Below are positions 47,389 to 57,984 of a DNA stretch of 64,000 nucleotides, piece by piece. Location: positions 218,749-282,748 of the forward strand of contig JAPPFL010000027.1 of assembly GCA_028823855.1 (NCBI GenBank), written 5' to 3'. Below the pieces are notes generated by a model. It was given only the letters and a program-made list of their open reading frames with translations, did no database searches and was not told the origin of the DNA. Every line of letters starts with the position of its first letter. Position 1 is the first letter of the stretch. The position numbers and the translations under genes are program-made. The stretch comes from Albidovulum sp. Lineage in GTDB: Bacteria; Pseudomonadota; Alphaproteobacteria; Rhodobacterales; Rhodobacteraceae.

Positions 47389-48179
47389 TGCGGTTCCTTC
47401 GCATTGCCCTGCGCGACCTCGATCTGATTGCGAAGCCCGGCGAGAAGCTCGGTCGACTCGCCGGTATAAAGATCGGATAGCTTTCGGTTTTCGCCAAACG
47501 GAACTTTGGCGACGTGCTGGATTTCAGCAGGCCTGTCGGATAGCACAACGACCTCGTCCGAAAGAAAGACTGATTCGCGCAGGTCGTGCGTAATTAGCAC
47601 GCAAGTAAAGGCTTCCTCTTTGCGAAGAGAGCGCATGACTTGCCACAATTCCTCTCTTGTAAAAGCATCCAACGCCCCAAATGGTTCGTCGAGAACCAGA
47701 ACTTCGGGATTGTGGACGAGCGCGCGACACAGCGAAACGCGCTGGCGCATCCCGCCCGACAGTTCTGAAGGTCTCTTGTCTTCAAAATCCACGAGCGACA
47801 CCATCCGCAGGAGTTCGCGAGCGCGCTCCTTTCGCTTTTGCCATGGCTTTCTGGGAGCGACGATTTCGAGAGGAAGCGTCACATTCTTCAGCACTGAACG
47901 CCATTCCAGCATAACCGGATTTTGGAAGGCCATGCCGACAGTAGGCCTCGGCGACGTAACTTTTTCCCCGGCAAGGTAGATTTCTCCCTTGTCCGGGCGA
48001 ATCAGGCCCGCAATCAGCCGGGTCAAAGTAGATTTCCCGCAGCCGCTTGGCCCGACAACCGCCGTAAATCCGCCCTTTTGCACCGAAAGCGAGAAATCCT
48101 TAAGGACCGGGAGGCGGCCATCCGCAGTCAAATAGGAATGTGACACGCCTTCAAGGTGAATTTGCGCCTTGACTTGCAA
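47385..48179 (-). CDS. ABC transporter ATP-binding protein, NitT/TauT/SsuB type
   Basis: 264 aa. Walker A VGPSGCGKSTLTRLIAGL, Q-loop AFQNPVMLEWRSVLKNV, signature LSGGMRQRVSLCRAL, Walker B VLVLDEPFGALDAFTRE, and the H-loop VLITHDLRESVFLSD. The FGALD-type D-loop is typical of nitrate/sulfonate/HMP importers. It energises the permease it overlaps. Confidence 0.95.
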   Translation of the reverse strand: MQVKAQIHLEGVSHSYLTADGRLPVLKDFSLSVQKGGFTAVVGPSGCGKSTLTRLIAGLIRPDKGEIYLAGEKVTSPRPTVGMAFQNPVMLEWRSVLKNVTLPLEIVAPRKPWQKRKERARELLRMVSLVDFEDKRPSELSGGMRQRVSLCRALVHNPEVLVLDEPFGALDAFTREELWQVMRSLRKEEAFTCVLITHDLRESVFLSDEVVVLSDRPAEIQHVAKVPFGENRKLSDLYTGESTELLAGLRNQIEVAQGNAKEPQ

Positions 48180-48207
48180 GTGAATTGTTCCGGGGAATAT
48201 GCGTGAG

Positions 48208-48232
48208 GGGCAGGCGGCAATGTCGCCCGCCC
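48208..48232 (-). promoter_or_regulatory. GC-rich hairpin between the binding-protein and ATPase genes
   Basis: GGCAGGCG and CGCCCGCC (one mismatch, extendable by one pair) flank a 7-base loop, with no T-run after it. It lies between the binding-protein stop (48244) and the ATPase start (48179). Stable stems here commonly raise the amount of binding-protein mRNA relative to the membrane genes; that role is inference. Confidence 0.5.
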
Positions 48233-48243
48233 AGGAATATCGC

Positions 48244-49248
48244 TTATTGGATCATCAAGCTCCCGTCGTCTGGGAGATACTCGGAAGTGAAAATATTGGA
48301 AGCTTCCGGCGAAGTCTCAAATTCGTAGTTTTCTTCCAGCTGCTTCAAGGACAAGGCGAAGCGTTCATCGTCGATTCCGCCAATTCCGTTTTCCTTTACG
48401 TAGTCTGTCAAGACATTTCCGTCGATCGAAATCTGCAGCCTTTCCGTTTCCAGTTCCAGATTAGCGGCTTGATTTCGCTTCATCATCAATCCAACGCCCG
48501 CCGCGGGATCGGCGATCACGTCCTTCCAGCCCTTCGCAACCGCTCGTATAAACCCCGTTACGGCATCGGGATTCTCGGCGGCGTAGTCAGTATTCACTAT
48601 GATGGCGTTGCCATAGAGCTGCAGCCCGTGGTCGGCCATGAGTATCACCGATATATCGACTGGATCGATGCCTAGCCGAACCAAATTGAGATAGCTCGAG
48701 AATGAATATCCCGTAATCGCGTCGACCTTGCCTTCGGCGAGCATCGGTTCACGCGTCGGGAATCCGACCGGCTCGACCGTAATTGCTTCGACATCAAGGG
48801 AATTCGCGCTCGCAAAAGCAGGGAACTGCGCCCATGCGCCGTCGGGGGGCGGGGCGCCGAGAATCCTTCCCTCAAGGTCCGATGGAGCCGAAACCCCGAG
48901 CGATTTTCGTCCGACGACAGCGAAAGGCGGCTTGTCATATACCATCATAACGGCAACTACTGGCGCATCTGGTTCCGAATCTTTAAATTTAGCCAAGCTA
49001 TTGATGTCTGCAAATCCGAACGGGTAGCTGCCGGTTGACACCTTTGGAATAGCGTCCAGCGATCCCTGGCCCGCCGATATTTCGATATCCAGCCCTTCAG
49101 CGGCAAAGTGCCCGTTGTCGATCGCCGCGAAGTATGCCGCGCTAGGTCCTTCGAATTTCCAGTCCAGCGCGAACCTCGTCTTTGTTTGGGCATTTGAGGC
49201 CGCTGCCGCGAAAACTATTGAAGCAACGGCGATTCCGATTTTTTTCAT
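48244..49248 (-). CDS. NMT1/THI5-like periplasmic substrate-binding protein
   Basis: 334 aa. Signal peptide MKKIGIAVASIVFAAAASNA. The mature part starts FALDWKFEGPSAAYFAAIDN, the typical NMT1 opening, with GHFAAEGLDIEISAGQGS and FGFADINSLAKF. Such proteins bind pyrimidines (HMP precursors), sulfonates or nitrate; the opening DWxxxGxxAxxxxAxxxGxF is of the THI5/NMT1 subgroup, so a pyrimidine-type ligand is possible but unproven. No TPP riboswitch is visible upstream. ATG 49248 chosen because of the signal peptide; the open frame to 49281 adds 11 residues. Confidence 0.9.
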   Translation of the reverse strand: MKKIGIAVASIVFAAAASNAQTKTRFALDWKFEGPSAAYFAAIDNGHFAAEGLDIEISAGQGSLDAIPKVSTGSYPFGFADINSLAKFKDSEPDAPVVAVMMVYDKPPFAVVGRKSLGVSAPSDLEGRILGAPPPDGAWAQFPAFASANSLDVEAITVEPVGFPTREPMLAEGKVDAITGYSFSSYLNLVRLGIDPVDISVILMADHGLQLYGNAIIVNTDYAAENPDAVTGFIRAVAKGWKDVIADPAAGVGLMMKRNQAANLELETERLQISIDGNVLTDYVKENGIGGIDDERFALSLKQLEENYEFETSPEASNIFTSEYLPDDGSLMIQ

Positions 49249-49462
49249 GGGTCGGTCCTTTTCAAGGAAATCAAGTTGCATTTAAACTGATGCACACAAC
49301 TCAAACATACTGCGGGTACTCGAAATTGCCAAGTGCGTGAACGTCGCGAGTTCATTCCCTCCGATGGAGCTCCGCTAGGCGCGCGAGCGAACTCGCGAAT
49401 TCGAGGATTTCGGTCGTGCGAATCGCTCGGTTGCCCAACGAACGGAACAGATAGGACGGACA

Positions 49463-50425
49463 TTGCGCATTGCTGAAGAAGTGACATTCGGCGGCACGGG
49501 CTACGACCGCGCGGCATGGATGCGCGAAAGCGCGGAATCGCTCGGGCTCGCGCTCGACCAGGGGACAGCGCGGATTCTGCCCGTTTGGCGCGGCAAAATT
49601 CCTCTGCGGAATGGCGAGAATCCGATGCTCGGCTGGGTTGAACGCGGAAGCAGTTGCTTCAAGGATTCTTTGGAGCCGCCGATTTTGCTCGGCATGCCGG
49701 AAGGCATTCCAAGCTTCGCGCAGGATATTTCGAATTGGGTACCGGGCGGCCCGGGTCCGGACCCGGGATTTCTTGATGCAAGCAAGCAATCCCACCCCGA
49801 ACTACCGGACGGCTGGGAATTCGTCGATCTACGCCTGCATATGACGCGACTCGATGCGAATGAAGCTGAACTTGCAGCAGTCGCGAAAGCGACTCTGGGC
49901 TGGCATGCTTCGCATCAATTTTGCGCCCGTTGCGGTCAGCCGTCGTACCCCGAATGCGCTGGATGGCGACGCGACTGCCATTCATGTAAATCTCAGCACT
50001 TTTGTCGCACCGACCCGGTTGTAATCATGCTCGTGAAGCGCGGAAATTCGATACTGGTCGGCCGATCGCGCGAATGGCCGAGCAAAACCTACTCGCTTCT
50101 CGCCGGATTCATGGAGCCCGGCGAAACGGTCGCCGCCGCCGTGCGCAGAGAAGTGTTCGAGGAAACATCGGTCAAAGTTGGCGCCGTCGAAATACTGGCG
50201 ACACAGCCATGGCCGTTTCCAACGTCGCTTATGATCGGCTGCCGAGCTGAAGCGCTGTCGAGCGAAGTCAAAATCGACCCTGTCGAAATCGAAGATGCGA
50301 AATGGCTTTCGCGCGAAGAAATGCTGGATGTCTACGCAGGCGCGCGGGAAGACGTGGCCCCGCCGCGCAAAGGCGCTATCGCGCATTTTCTCATTTACAA
50401 CTGGTTGTGCGACAGGCTCGGTTAA
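49463..50425 (+). CDS. nudC: NAD(+) diphosphatase NudC (Nudix)
   Basis: 320 aa, TTG start at 49463 with AGGA upstream. Zinc ribbon FCARCGQ...CHSCKSQ (around residues 153-174), Nudix box GFMEPGETVAAAVRREVFEE, and the NADH-pyrophosphatase motif after it, TQPWPFPTSLMIG (SQPWPFPxS type), which specifies NAD(H). It hydrolyses NAD(H) to NMN(H) and AMP and, in studied homologues, removes NAD caps from RNA. Convergent with pheA. Confidence 0.93.
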   Translation: MRIAEEVTFGGTGYDRAAWMRESAESLGLALDQGTARILPVWRGKIPLRNGENPMLGWVERGSSCFKDSLEPPILLGMPEGIPSFAQDISNWVPGGPGPDPGFLDASKQSHPELPDGWEFVDLRLHMTRLDANEAELAAVAKATLGWHASHQFCARCGQPSYPECAGWRRDCHSCKSQHFCRTDPVVIMLVKRGNSILVGRSREWPSKTYSLLAGFMEPGETVAAAVRREVFEETSVKVGAVEILATQPWPFPTSLMIGCRAEALSSEVKIDPVEIEDAKWLSREEMLDVYAGAREDVAPPRKGAIAHFLIYNWLCDRLG

Positions 50426-50443
50426 CCGCCCGCCGTAATCGTA

Positions 50444-51286
50444 TTACTTCGATTCGGTGAACCGTTCGGGATCCGCCGGATAGACTCCGAGAATTTTCAC
50501 GGAAGTGGTGAAGAGAGCTAGCTCCTCAAGGGAGCCCTTGACTTCCTGGTCGTCGGGATGCCCTTCCACATCCGCGAAAAACCGCGTGTTGTGGAAGGAC
50601 CCGCCGACCATATGGCTGTCCAGCTTGACCATGTTCACGCCATGCGTGGCGAAACCTCCCAACGCCTTGTAGAGCGCCGCCGGAATATTTCGCACCTCGA
50701 AAAAAAAGGAAGTCATCATTTTTTCACTGCGCCTCGAACGGTCATCGGTTCTGGACATAACCAGGAAACGGGTCCTGTTTGATTGTTCGTCCTGGATGCT
50801 GGGAACGATAATGTCCAATCCATATATTTCGGCCGCCAGTTCGGAAGCCAGCGCGGCTAGCGTCGGGTCGCCGGTTTCGGCGACATGCTTGGCGGAAGCG
50901 GCCGTGTCCGTCCAAATTATCGATTTGATTCCGCGAGTTCTTATAAATTCACGACATTGGCCGAGCAGTACCATATGGCTCATTGCGGTTCGAATATTCG
51001 AAATATCCGTTCCGCCAATAGCGAGCAGATTGATGTGGATCGGCACGAAATGCTCGCCGACAATGTGCAGTCCGGATTCCGGAAGAAGCCTGTGAATGTC
51101 GGCAACGCGACCGTAGATTGAATTTTCGACCGGAAGTATCGCGAGTTCCGCCGCGCCAGACTTAACTGCTTCCACGGCATCTTCGAAGGTTGAACAGGGC
51201 ATTGGCTCCAGTTCCGGTCTCGCGCCTCGGCACGCTTCATGAGAATACGCTCCCGGTTCACCTTGAAACGCAATTTTCCCGCTCAT
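50444..51286 (-). CDS. pheA: Prephenate dehydratase
   Basis: 280 aa, the stand-alone type (no chorismate mutase domain). Makes phenylpyruvate from prephenate for phenylalanine synthesis. IAFQGEPGAYSHEACRGARP, ILPVENSIYGRVADIHRLLP and the catalytic NRTRFLVMSR are followed by an ACT regulatory domain (SFFFEVRNIPAALYKALGGF, KLDSHMVGGSFHNTRFFADV) that should bind phenylalanine. ENSIYGR has Tyr where Ala or Ser is common. ATG 51286 has GGAG upstream; frame open to 51337. Divergent from the CycM-type cytochrome, a pairing common in alphaproteobacteria. Confidence 0.95.
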   Translation of the reverse strand: MSGKIAFQGEPGAYSHEACRGARPELEPMPCSTFEDAVEAVKSGAAELAILPVENSIYGRVADIHRLLPESGLHIVGEHFVPIHINLLAIGGTDISNIRTAMSHMVLLGQCREFIRTRGIKSIIWTDTAASAKHVAETGDPTLAALASELAAEIYGLDIIVPSIQDEQSNRTRFLVMSRTDDRSRRSEKMMTSFFFEVRNIPAALYKALGGFATHGVNMVKLDSHMVGGSFHNTRFFADVEGHPDDQEVKGSLEELALFTTSVKILGVYPADPERFTESK

Positions 51287-51416
51287 CTTTTTCTCCGAAG
51301 GTAAACCAACGCCAAATTTTTCTACTACATCTTGCACTATCCGATGGGAAGGCTATAGAAGCCGCCTAGCTTACGTTGGCCGAAGCGCCGTTTAGAATCG
51401 CCTCTGGAGTATTCGC

Positions 51417-51944
51417 ATGCTCGATACGATGACATTGACCAAGGCAGTCGGAGCACTTTGCGGCGCCCTCTTGATATTATTGCTAGGTCAGTGGGCAACG
51501 GCATCGCTCTACCATGTGGGAGGCGGACACGGCGACGAACACCACGGAGCAGCGGAATTGCTAGCGATCGAAAGCGGTGCAGGAGCGGAAGACGAGCCTC
51601 AAGTTGAGGAAACTGTCGACATAGCCATGCTGGTCGCCGAAGCCGATGCGGGAAAGGGAAAGAAGGTGTTCGCCAAGTGCAAGGCTTGCCACAAGCTTGA
51701 AGACGGAGCCAACGGAACGGGGCCGCACCTGTTTCAGATTGTCGGGAGGGAAGTCGCTTCGGTTTCCGAATTCGACTACTCTTCTTCTTTGCAGGAAATG
51801 GGCGGCGTTTGGGACGCCAATGCCCTGGACGAATTCGTCATGAAGCCGAAAGACTTCGTTCCAGGTACGAAGATGTCGTTCGCGGGCCTCAAGAAAATAA
51901 AAGACAGAGCTAACTTGATCGCCTATCTTAAGTCGCTCCAGTAG
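51417..51944 (+). CDS. cycM: Membrane-anchored class I cytochrome c (CycM type)
   Basis: 175 aa. N-terminal uncleaved helix (AVGALCGALLILLLGQWA, residues 10-27), an acidic linker, then a cytochrome c domain with haem motif CKACH at 88-92 and axial Met in PGTKMSFAGL. CycM-type proteins carry electrons from the bc1 complex to terminal oxidases at the periplasmic face. It could serve the cbb3 or an aa3 oxidase. Confidence 0.92.
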   Translation: MLDTMTLTKAVGALCGALLILLLGQWATASLYHVGGGHGDEHHGAAELLAIESGAGAEDEPQVEETVDIAMLVAEADAGKGKKVFAKCKACHKLEDGANGTGPHLFQIVGREVASVSEFDYSSSLQEMGGVWDANALDEFVMKPKDFVPGTKMSFAGLKKIKDRANLIAYLKSLQ

Positions 51945-52261
51945 CCCGATACATCCCTACATTTCCCTGAGCCGGAGAAATCGGCGGTCGCTAGCCAATC
52001 AGGCCGAGTTTTGCGCATGCGCGTGGACGGGGCGTTCCGGCCATGCTAAATTCGCAATCCATCGGCGTATGGCCAAACCGATTTGGCGCGTCGAAGAGCA
52101 TTACCGCCTACGGTTTTATCGGAATTCCGACCTGAAAGCCAATTCTCTAAAAGTTTACTTCTTGCGCTTTGAAATAATGCGTTTCTCGATTAAAAATTGA
52201 AGGCGGCCGGCAACGCTCGCCTAAGCTTGCCGAAACTGAATATGCGAATTGGAGGCAGACA
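51945..52261 (+). other. 317-base intergenic region upstream of yejA
   Basis: No gene seen. A GGAGG at 52251-52255 is the ribosome site of yejA. A GCGCATGCGC palindrome lies near 52015. No convincing -35/-10 pair could be picked by eye. Confidence 0.5.
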
Positions 52262-54163
52262 ATGAAATCACACGAACAAGCAAGACTAGCAGCGAGACCT
52301 AGTTCGCGAATACTGGCAGGAACAACGGCGATTTCGGTATTTGCGCTTTTGGCGCTTGGCGCTGTTTCGCCGGCGGCGCTCGGCTCGGAATCGGTGATTC
52401 GCTCGCACGGCATCTCGACGTTCGGCGATTTGAAATATCCCGTTGATTTCGAGCATCTCGAGTACGTGAACCCGAATGCGCCGAAGGGCGGCGAGATATC
52501 GGTTTGGGGATTCGGCACTTTCGACTCGATGAATCCCTACAGCCAGAAAGGGCGCGCCGGAGCGCTATCCTCAATATTTTTCGAATCAATGCTGTCGGGA
52601 ACCGCAGACGAGGTCGACGCCTCCTACGGCCTTGTCGCCGAAACCATCGAATATCCGAATGATCGATCCTGGACAGTGTATAATTTGCGGCCCGAGGCAC
52701 GATTCTCCGACGGCTCGCCGGTTACGGCCGAGGACGTTAAGTTCAGCTACGAAATCCTTTTGGAACAAGGGCTGCCTTCATACCGGGCCCAGCTCGCTAA
52801 AGTCGTTGAATCCGTAACGATTGAAAATCCGCACCGGATAAAGTTCGTGTTTAAGACAATGGAATCGACCCGAGACTATCCCGAAATGATCGGCGGCATT
52901 CCAATTTTCTCCAAGGCTTGGTTTGAATCGTCCGGAGCCAGGCTCGACGAAACAAGAATGGAACCCGCGGTGGGGTCCGGCCCTTATGTTCTCGATTCCT
53001 TGGATGTTAACAGGCGAATCGTCTACAGGCGCAATCCCGACTACTGGGGCAATGAACTGCCGATCAATGTCGGCAGAAACAATTTTGACGCGATTCGAGT
53101 CGAGTACTATGCGGATACCGTGTCGGCGTTCGAAGGATTCAAAGCGGGGTCGTATACGTTTCGCAGCGAAAACCATTCCAAGACTTGGGCTTCGGAATAC
53201 AACTTTACCGCAATAGACAACGGCTGGGTCGTTCGAGAGGTATTGCCGGACGGCGATATTGCTTCCGGCCAAGGATTTGTAATCAATCTTCGGCGACCGC
53301 AGTTTCAAGATCCGCGAGTGCGTGAAGCAATTGGCCTCATGTTTAATTTCGAATGGTCCAACAAAACGTTGTTCTACGACCTATACGCGCGAATTCACTC
53401 TTTTTGGGAAAACAGCGATCTGGCAGCCACCGGCATGCCCGATGAAGCGGAACTTGAACTGCTTGAGCCTCTTAGAGGCCAAATTCCCGAATCGGTGTTC
53501 ACTGAGCCCGCCGTCATGGCGCCCGAATCAGGCATTCGCCAAACCGACAGGGCGAACTTGCGCAGGGCCACCCAGCTGCTTGAAGAAGCAGGCTGGACTA
53601 TTGGGAACGACGGAATGCTGCGCAACGGCCAAGGAGAATCGCTAAAGATCGAGTTTCTCGAAAGCAGCCCCGCGTTCGACCGAATCGTTCTTCCGTTCGT
53701 CGAAAATTTGAAGCGCCTTGGAATCGAGGCCGTATATAACCGGGTCGACTACGCGCAATACACCGAGAGAACCAGGAACCACGATTTTGACATCATAACG
53801 GACTCGCTGGGCGGCTCCTATGTGCCCGGGTCCGGACTGCGGCAATACTTTGGCTCCGAGACCGCCGACACCAGCGTCTTCAACACTGCCGGACTAAAGG
53901 ATTCTGCGGTGGACGAACTAATCGACCACGTTTTGGCGGCGGAATCCCAGAGCGAACTTGAGACCTCGGTCAGAGCGCTCGACAGGGTTTTAAGGTCGCT
54001 TAGGTTTTGGGTCCCGCAGTGGTACAAGGACGTTTACACCGTGGCGTACTACGACATGTTCGAACATCCCGAATCTATCCCTCGCCTGTCGCTGGGACAT
54101 TTGGACTTCTGGTGGTTCAACAAGGAAAAGGCCGAAGCGCTAGAGTCCGCCGGCGCCTTTTGA
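52262..54163 (+). CDS. yejA: Periplasmic oligopeptide-binding protein of the Yej ABC transporter
   Basis: 633 aa, SBP family 5. A signal peptide (ILAGTTAISVFALLALGAVS, cleavage near residue 42) is followed by GDLKYPVDFEHLEYVNPNAP, the typical YejA opening, then SMNPYSQKGRAGA, TVYNLRPEARFSDGSPVTAE and the C-terminal IPRLSLGHLDFWWFNKEKA. Strong GGAGG before the ATG. YejABEF imports peptides and, in E. coli, microcin C; in related bacteria it affects resistance to antimicrobial peptides. Confidence 0.93.
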   Translation: MKSHEQARLAARPSSRILAGTTAISVFALLALGAVSPAALGSESVIRSHGISTFGDLKYPVDFEHLEYVNPNAPKGGEISVWGFGTFDSMNPYSQKGRAGALSSIFFESMLSGTADEVDASYGLVAETIEYPNDRSWTVYNLRPEARFSDGSPVTAEDVKFSYEILLEQGLPSYRAQLAKVVESVTIENPHRIKFVFKTMESTRDYPEMIGGIPIFSKAWFESSGARLDETRMEPAVGSGPYVLDSLDVNRRIVYRRNPDYWGNELPINVGRNNFDAIRVEYYADTVSAFEGFKAGSYTFRSENHSKTWASEYNFTAIDNGWVVREVLPDGDIASGQGFVINLRRPQFQDPRVREAIGLMFNFEWSNKTLFYDLYARIHSFWENSDLAATGMPDEAELELLEPLRGQIPESVFTEPAVMAPESGIRQTDRANLRRATQLLEEAGWTIGNDGMLRNGQGESLKIEFLESSPAFDRIVLPFVENLKRLGIEAVYNRVDYAQYTERTRNHDFDIITDSLGGSYVPGSGLRQYFGSETADTSVFNTAGLKDSAVDELIDHVLAAESQSELETSVRALDRVLRSLRFWVPQWYKDVYTVAYYDMFEHPESIPRLSLGHLDFWWFNKEKAEALESAGAF

Positions 54164-54185
54164 GTCCGTAGCGCGATAGCTTTCC

Positions 54186-55268
54186 ATGGGAGCCTACATC
54201 CTTCGTAGACTGGCCCTCGTGATCCCGACACTGCTCGGGATCATGATTATCAATTTCGTTCTCGTTCAGTTCGTGCCCGGGGGTCCGGTGGAGCAGATTC
54301 TAGCGCAGCTAGAGGGCGAAGGCGATGTCTTTGAATCAATTGCCGGCACCGGCGGCGATGCCGTACGGGAAAGCCTAAGCGATGATCGATATCTCGGCGC
54401 AAGGGGATTGCGCGAGGAATTCATAGAAGAACTCGAAAAGCAGTTCGGGTTTGACAAGCCTCCGCTGGAACGGTTCCTGCTGATGCTGTGGGGCTATATC
54501 CAGTTCGATTTCGGCGAGAGTTTTTTCCGTTCGATCAGCGTCGTCGACCTAATTCTCGAAAAAATGCCGGTGTCGATTACCCTGGGTCTGTGGTCGACGC
54601 TAATCGCGTACATGGTCTCGATACCGCTTGGGATTCGCAAGGCCGTCAAGGACGGGACATCTTTCGACACCTGGACATCCGCCGCAATAATCGTCGGCTA
54701 CGCGATCCCTGGCTTTCTATTCGCCATTCTGCTTCTCGTTCTCTTCGCAGGCGGATCGTACTTCAAGATATTTCCCTTGCGAGGGCTGGTCGGCGACGAT
54801 TTCGATAATCTGAGCTTGCTCGGGAAGTTGGCGGACTACTTCTGGCATATTACGCTGCCCGTGCTCGCTTCAACGATTTCGGCATTCGCGACGCTGACAC
54901 TGCTAACGAAAAACAGCTTCCTCGACGAAATCAAAAAGCAGTATGTCATGACGGCTCGCGCGAAGGGCCTAGCGGAAAACAGAGTTCTATACGGCCACGT
55001 CTTCCGCAATGCCATGCTCATCGTAATCGCCGGGTTTCCGTCGGTTTTCGTCTCCGTTTTTTTCGGCGGCTCGCTCATAATCGAGACGATATTTTCGCTT
55101 GATGGACTAGGTCGGCTCGGCTACGAGGCCGCGCTCGCGCGGGACTACCCCGTGATTTTCGGGACGTTGTTCATGTTCGGTCTCCTCGGGCTTGTCGTGG
55201 GAATCATTTCCGACCTGATGTATGTCTGGGTCGATCCCCGCATCGACTTCGAGACGCGAGAAACATGA
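54186..55268 (+). CDS. yejB: Yej ABC transporter permease YejB
   Basis: 360 aa with six membrane helices. Begins [20 protein letters not shown], has [18 protein letters not shown] typical of YejB, and the inner-loop ATPase contact region around [20 protein letters not shown]. It ends overlapping yejE by 4 bases. Confidence 0.95.
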   Translation: MGAYILRRLALVIPTLLGIMIINFVLVQFVPGGPVEQILAQLEGEGDVFESIAGTGGDAVRESLSDDRYLGARGLREEFIEELEKQFGFDKPPLERFLLMLWGYIQFDFGESFFRSISVVDLILEKMPVSITLGLWSTLIAYMVSIPLGIRKAVKDGTSFDTWTSAAIIVGYAIPGFLFAILLLVLFAGGSYFKIFPLRGLVGDDFDNLSLLGKLADYFWHITLPVLASTISAFATLTLLTKNSFLDEIKKQYVMTARAKGLAENRVLYGHVFRNAMLIVIAGFPSVFVSVFFGGSLIIETIFSLDGLGRLGYEAALARDYPVIFGTLFMFGLLGLVVGIISDLMYVWVDPRIDFETRET

Positions 55269-56374
55269 TCAGGCTCTCGCCGCTCGGAGAAAGACGGTGG
55301 AGGAATTTTCGCTCCAACAGGCGCGCTTACTGGTCGCTCGTCGTTTTTATGGTGCTTTTCGGAGCGTCGGTTTTCGCGGAGTTCCTCGCCAACGACAAGC
55401 CGCTGCTCGTCATGTACCGCGGCCAAATGCTTTCACCCCTGACCGCATTTTATCCCGAAACCTACTTCGGCGGAGATTTCAAGTCGGAAGCGGTCTATCG
55501 CGACATTGAGGTTCAGTGCCTGATAGTTTCCGGCGGGCTCGAGAGCTGCTGGGACGACCCGGAAGGCATAATAGAAGACGCGGCTGACGGCGAAGTCGAC
55601 GGAGAGATCATAGAAAAGGGCTGGGTGATATTTCCTCCCGTTCCCTATTCCTACTCTACCGTCAGCGATTTGAAAGGCGCCGCCCCTTCCGCACCGGACG
55701 CCGATCATTGGCTTGGAACGGACGACACGGCTCGCGACGTCCTCGCGCGGGTCATCTACGGATTCCGGCTTTCTATAATGTTCACGTTGGTAGTTACGCT
55801 GCTGACGACGGTCATCGGACTCGCCGCCGGAGCCGTTCAGGGATATTTCGGAGGATGGATCGATCTTTTGTTCCAGCGCGCCATAGAAGTCTGGAGCGCT
55901 ACGCCGTCGCTGTATATCATTATTATCGTGGCCGCGATCTGGCGAATGAATTTCTGGCTATTGGTAATTCTGATGACGCTGTTCGGCTGGACGGCGCTTG
56001 TGGGCGTGGTCCGCGCCGAATTCCTCCGAGCGCGCAATTTCGAATACGTGCGAGCGGCTCGCGCGATCGGGGTTGCCGACTGGAAAATCATGTTTAAGCA
56101 CGTTCTTCCCAACGCTTTGGTCGCGACCGTGACTTTGCTTCCATTTATCACGACCGGCACGATCGGTTCGCTCGCCGCACTTGATTTCCTCGGATTCGGG
56201 CTGCCGCGCTCCGGCCCGTCGCTGGGAGAACTGACGCTGCAAGCAAAGCAGAACCTTCAGGCGCCGTGGCTCGGCATTACAGCATTCTGCACGTTCGCGA
56301 TCATGCTTTCGCTGCTGGTCTTTATTTTCGAGGGCGTCAGAGACGCATTCGATCCGAGAAAAATATTCCAATGA
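55265..56374 (+). CDS. yejE: Yej ABC transporter permease YejE
   Basis: 369 aa. Opens [20 protein letters not shown] and contains the periplasmic segment with [14 protein letters not shown] and [20 protein letters not shown], both typical. The EAA loop is [21 protein letters not shown]-terminal [18 protein letters not shown]. The start overlaps the yejB stop and the end overlaps yejF (ATGA), so all are translationally coupled. Confidence 0.95.
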   Translation: MIRLSPLGERRWRNFRSNRRAYWSLVVFMVLFGASVFAEFLANDKPLLVMYRGQMLSPLTAFYPETYFGGDFKSEAVYRDIEVQCLIVSGGLESCWDDPEGIIEDAADGEVDGEIIEKGWVIFPPVPYSYSTVSDLKGAAPSAPDADHWLGTDDTARDVLARVIYGFRLSIMFTLVVTLLTTVIGLAAGAVQGYFGGWIDLLFQRAIEVWSATPSLYIIIIVAAIWRMNFWLLVILMTLFGWTALVGVVRAEFLRARNFEYVRAARAIGVADWKIMFKHVLPNALVATVTLLPFITTGTIGSLAALDFLGFGLPRSGPSLGELTLQAKQNLQAPWLGITAFCTFAIMLSLLVFIFEGVRDAFDPRKIFQ

Positions 56375-57984
56375 GCGATTTCCTGCAGTGCCGCGATCTT
56401 TCGGTCGTTTTCCGGCAGGACGGCAAAGAGATTCACGCCGTTCGCGGAATCGACTTTCATGTGGAGCGCGGCGAAACCGTCGCTATAGTTGGCGAATCGG
56501 GATCCGGAAAATCCGTAACGGCGCTTTCCATCGTCGGGCTGCTTCCGGAAAACGCCTCTATAGGCGGCTCCGTACTTTACCGCGGTACGGAAATGATAGG
56601 CGCTACCGGCGCCACGCTGCGGAAAACCCGCGGCAACGACATCAGTTTTATTTTCCAGGAGCCGATGACGTCGCTCAATCCGCTTCACACGATCGAAAAG
56701 CAGATACGCGAAAGCTTGTCGCTGCATCAGGGCATTGAAGGCGCCGAGGCTAGATCCATGATCGTCGACCTGCTCCGCAGGACCGGGATCGACAGGGCGG
56801 AACAAAGATTGAAGGACTACCCGCACCAGCTTTCCGGCGGGCAGCGGCAGCGGATCATGATCGCGATGGCGCTCGCGAACGGCCCGGACCTGCTAATCGC
56901 CGACGAACCGACAACGGCACTTGACGTGACGATTCAAGCCCAAATCCTGGCATTGCTGGCCGACCTTCAAAAAACTGAGAAGATGGCGCTGCTTTTCATC
57001 ACACACGATCTGAACATTGTGAGGAAGATCGCCGACCGGGTCTGCGTCATGCAAAACGGCGAAATCGTAGAACAAGGCCCCAAGGAGCAAATTTTCACCG
57101 AACCAGAGCACCGATACACGAAATTGTTGCTTGATGCGGAACCGTCGGGAAGCCCCGCGCCTCCTTCTAAGAACGGAAGAGTCATCGTCGAAACCAATGA
57201 TCTGCGCATTTGGTTCCCGGTGCAGCGCGGCTTTCTGAGAAGGACCGTCGACCATATCAAGGCGGTCAATTCCGCGAGCATTTCGGTGCGCCAAGGCGAA
57301 ACGCTCGGAATCGTCGGGGAATCGGGATCGGGAAAAACGACACTGGCATTGGCGATCCTAAGGCTTGTTTCTTCGGAAGGCCCAATCGTACTCGCAGGCA
57401 GAAATATTCAGGGCCTCAGGTTTCGCGAAATGCGCAGCCTGCGCAAAAATATGCAAATGGTATTCCAAGACCCCTACGGTTCTCTGTCTCCCCGCCTGAC
57501 GATCGAGCAGATCATTTCGGAGGGGCTGGAGGTCCACGGAGAAAAGAGCGGTATAGACAGGCGGCGGCAAACGGTTTCGATTCTCAGGGAGGTGGGGCTC
57601 GACCCGAGCATGCTCGAAAGGTACCCGCACGAGTTTTCCGGAGGACAACGGCAGCGTATCGCAATCGCGAGGGCCATGATATTGAATCCAAAGCTGGTCG
57701 TTCTAGACGAGCCGACCTCCGCGCTCGACATGACCGTACAAGTTCAGATCATCGAGTTGCTGCTCAGCCTCCAAAAGAAGTACGGCCTTGCCTATTTGTT
57801 CATTAGCCACGACCTTCGCGTGATAAAGGCGATATCGCACCGGATCATCGTAATGAATCAGGGCGACATCGTCGAAAAAGGCAGCCCCGTCGACATATTT
57901 CAGAATCCGAAATCGGAATATACTCGCGCGTTGATCTCCGCCGCCTTCGGCGGTACGCCGCATCCGGTCAAGAATGTGGCTTAG
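56371..57984 (+). CDS. yejF: Yej ABC transporter tandem ATPase YejF
   Basis: 537 aa with two ABC modules. First: Walker [21 protein letters not shown], signature [15 protein letters not shown], Walker [16 protein letters not shown]. Second: Walker [20 protein letters not shown], signature [15 protein letters not shown], Walker [16 protein letters not shown]. Chosen start [14 protein letters not shown] at 56371 overlaps yejE by 4 bases; the longer open frame to 56266 is inside yejE. Confidence 0.95.
   Translation: MSDFLQCRDLSVVFRQDGKEIHAVRGIDFHVERGETVAIVGESGSGKSVTALSIVGLLPENASIGGSVLYRGTEMIGATGATLRKTRGNDISFIFQEPMTSLNPLHTIEKQIRESLSLHQGIEGAEARSMIVDLLRRTGIDRAEQRLKDYPHQLSGGQRQRIMIAMALANGPDLLIADEPTTALDVTIQAQILALLADLQKTEKMALLFITHDLNIVRKIADRVCVMQNGEIVEQGPKEQIFTEPEHRYTKLLLDAEPSGSPAPPSKNGRVIVETNDLRIWFPVQRGFLRRTVDHIKAVNSASISVRQGETLGIVGESGSGKTTLALAILRLVSSEGPIVLAGRNIQGLRFREMRSLRKNMQMVFQDPYGSLSPRLTIEQIISEGLEVHGEKSGIDRRRQTVSILREVGLDPSMLERYPHEFSGGQRQRIAIARAMILNPKLVVLDEPTSALDMTVQVQIIELLLSLQKKYGLAYLFISHDLRVIKAISHRIIVMNQGDIVEKGSPVDIFQNPKSEYTRALISAAFGGTPHPVKNVA

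Noticed and set aside
49249-49462. TPP riboswitch upstream of the NMT1/THI5-type ABC operon
   Set aside because: The conserved CUGAGA and GGGNAUGCCGGCG-like cores are not present on the minus strand.
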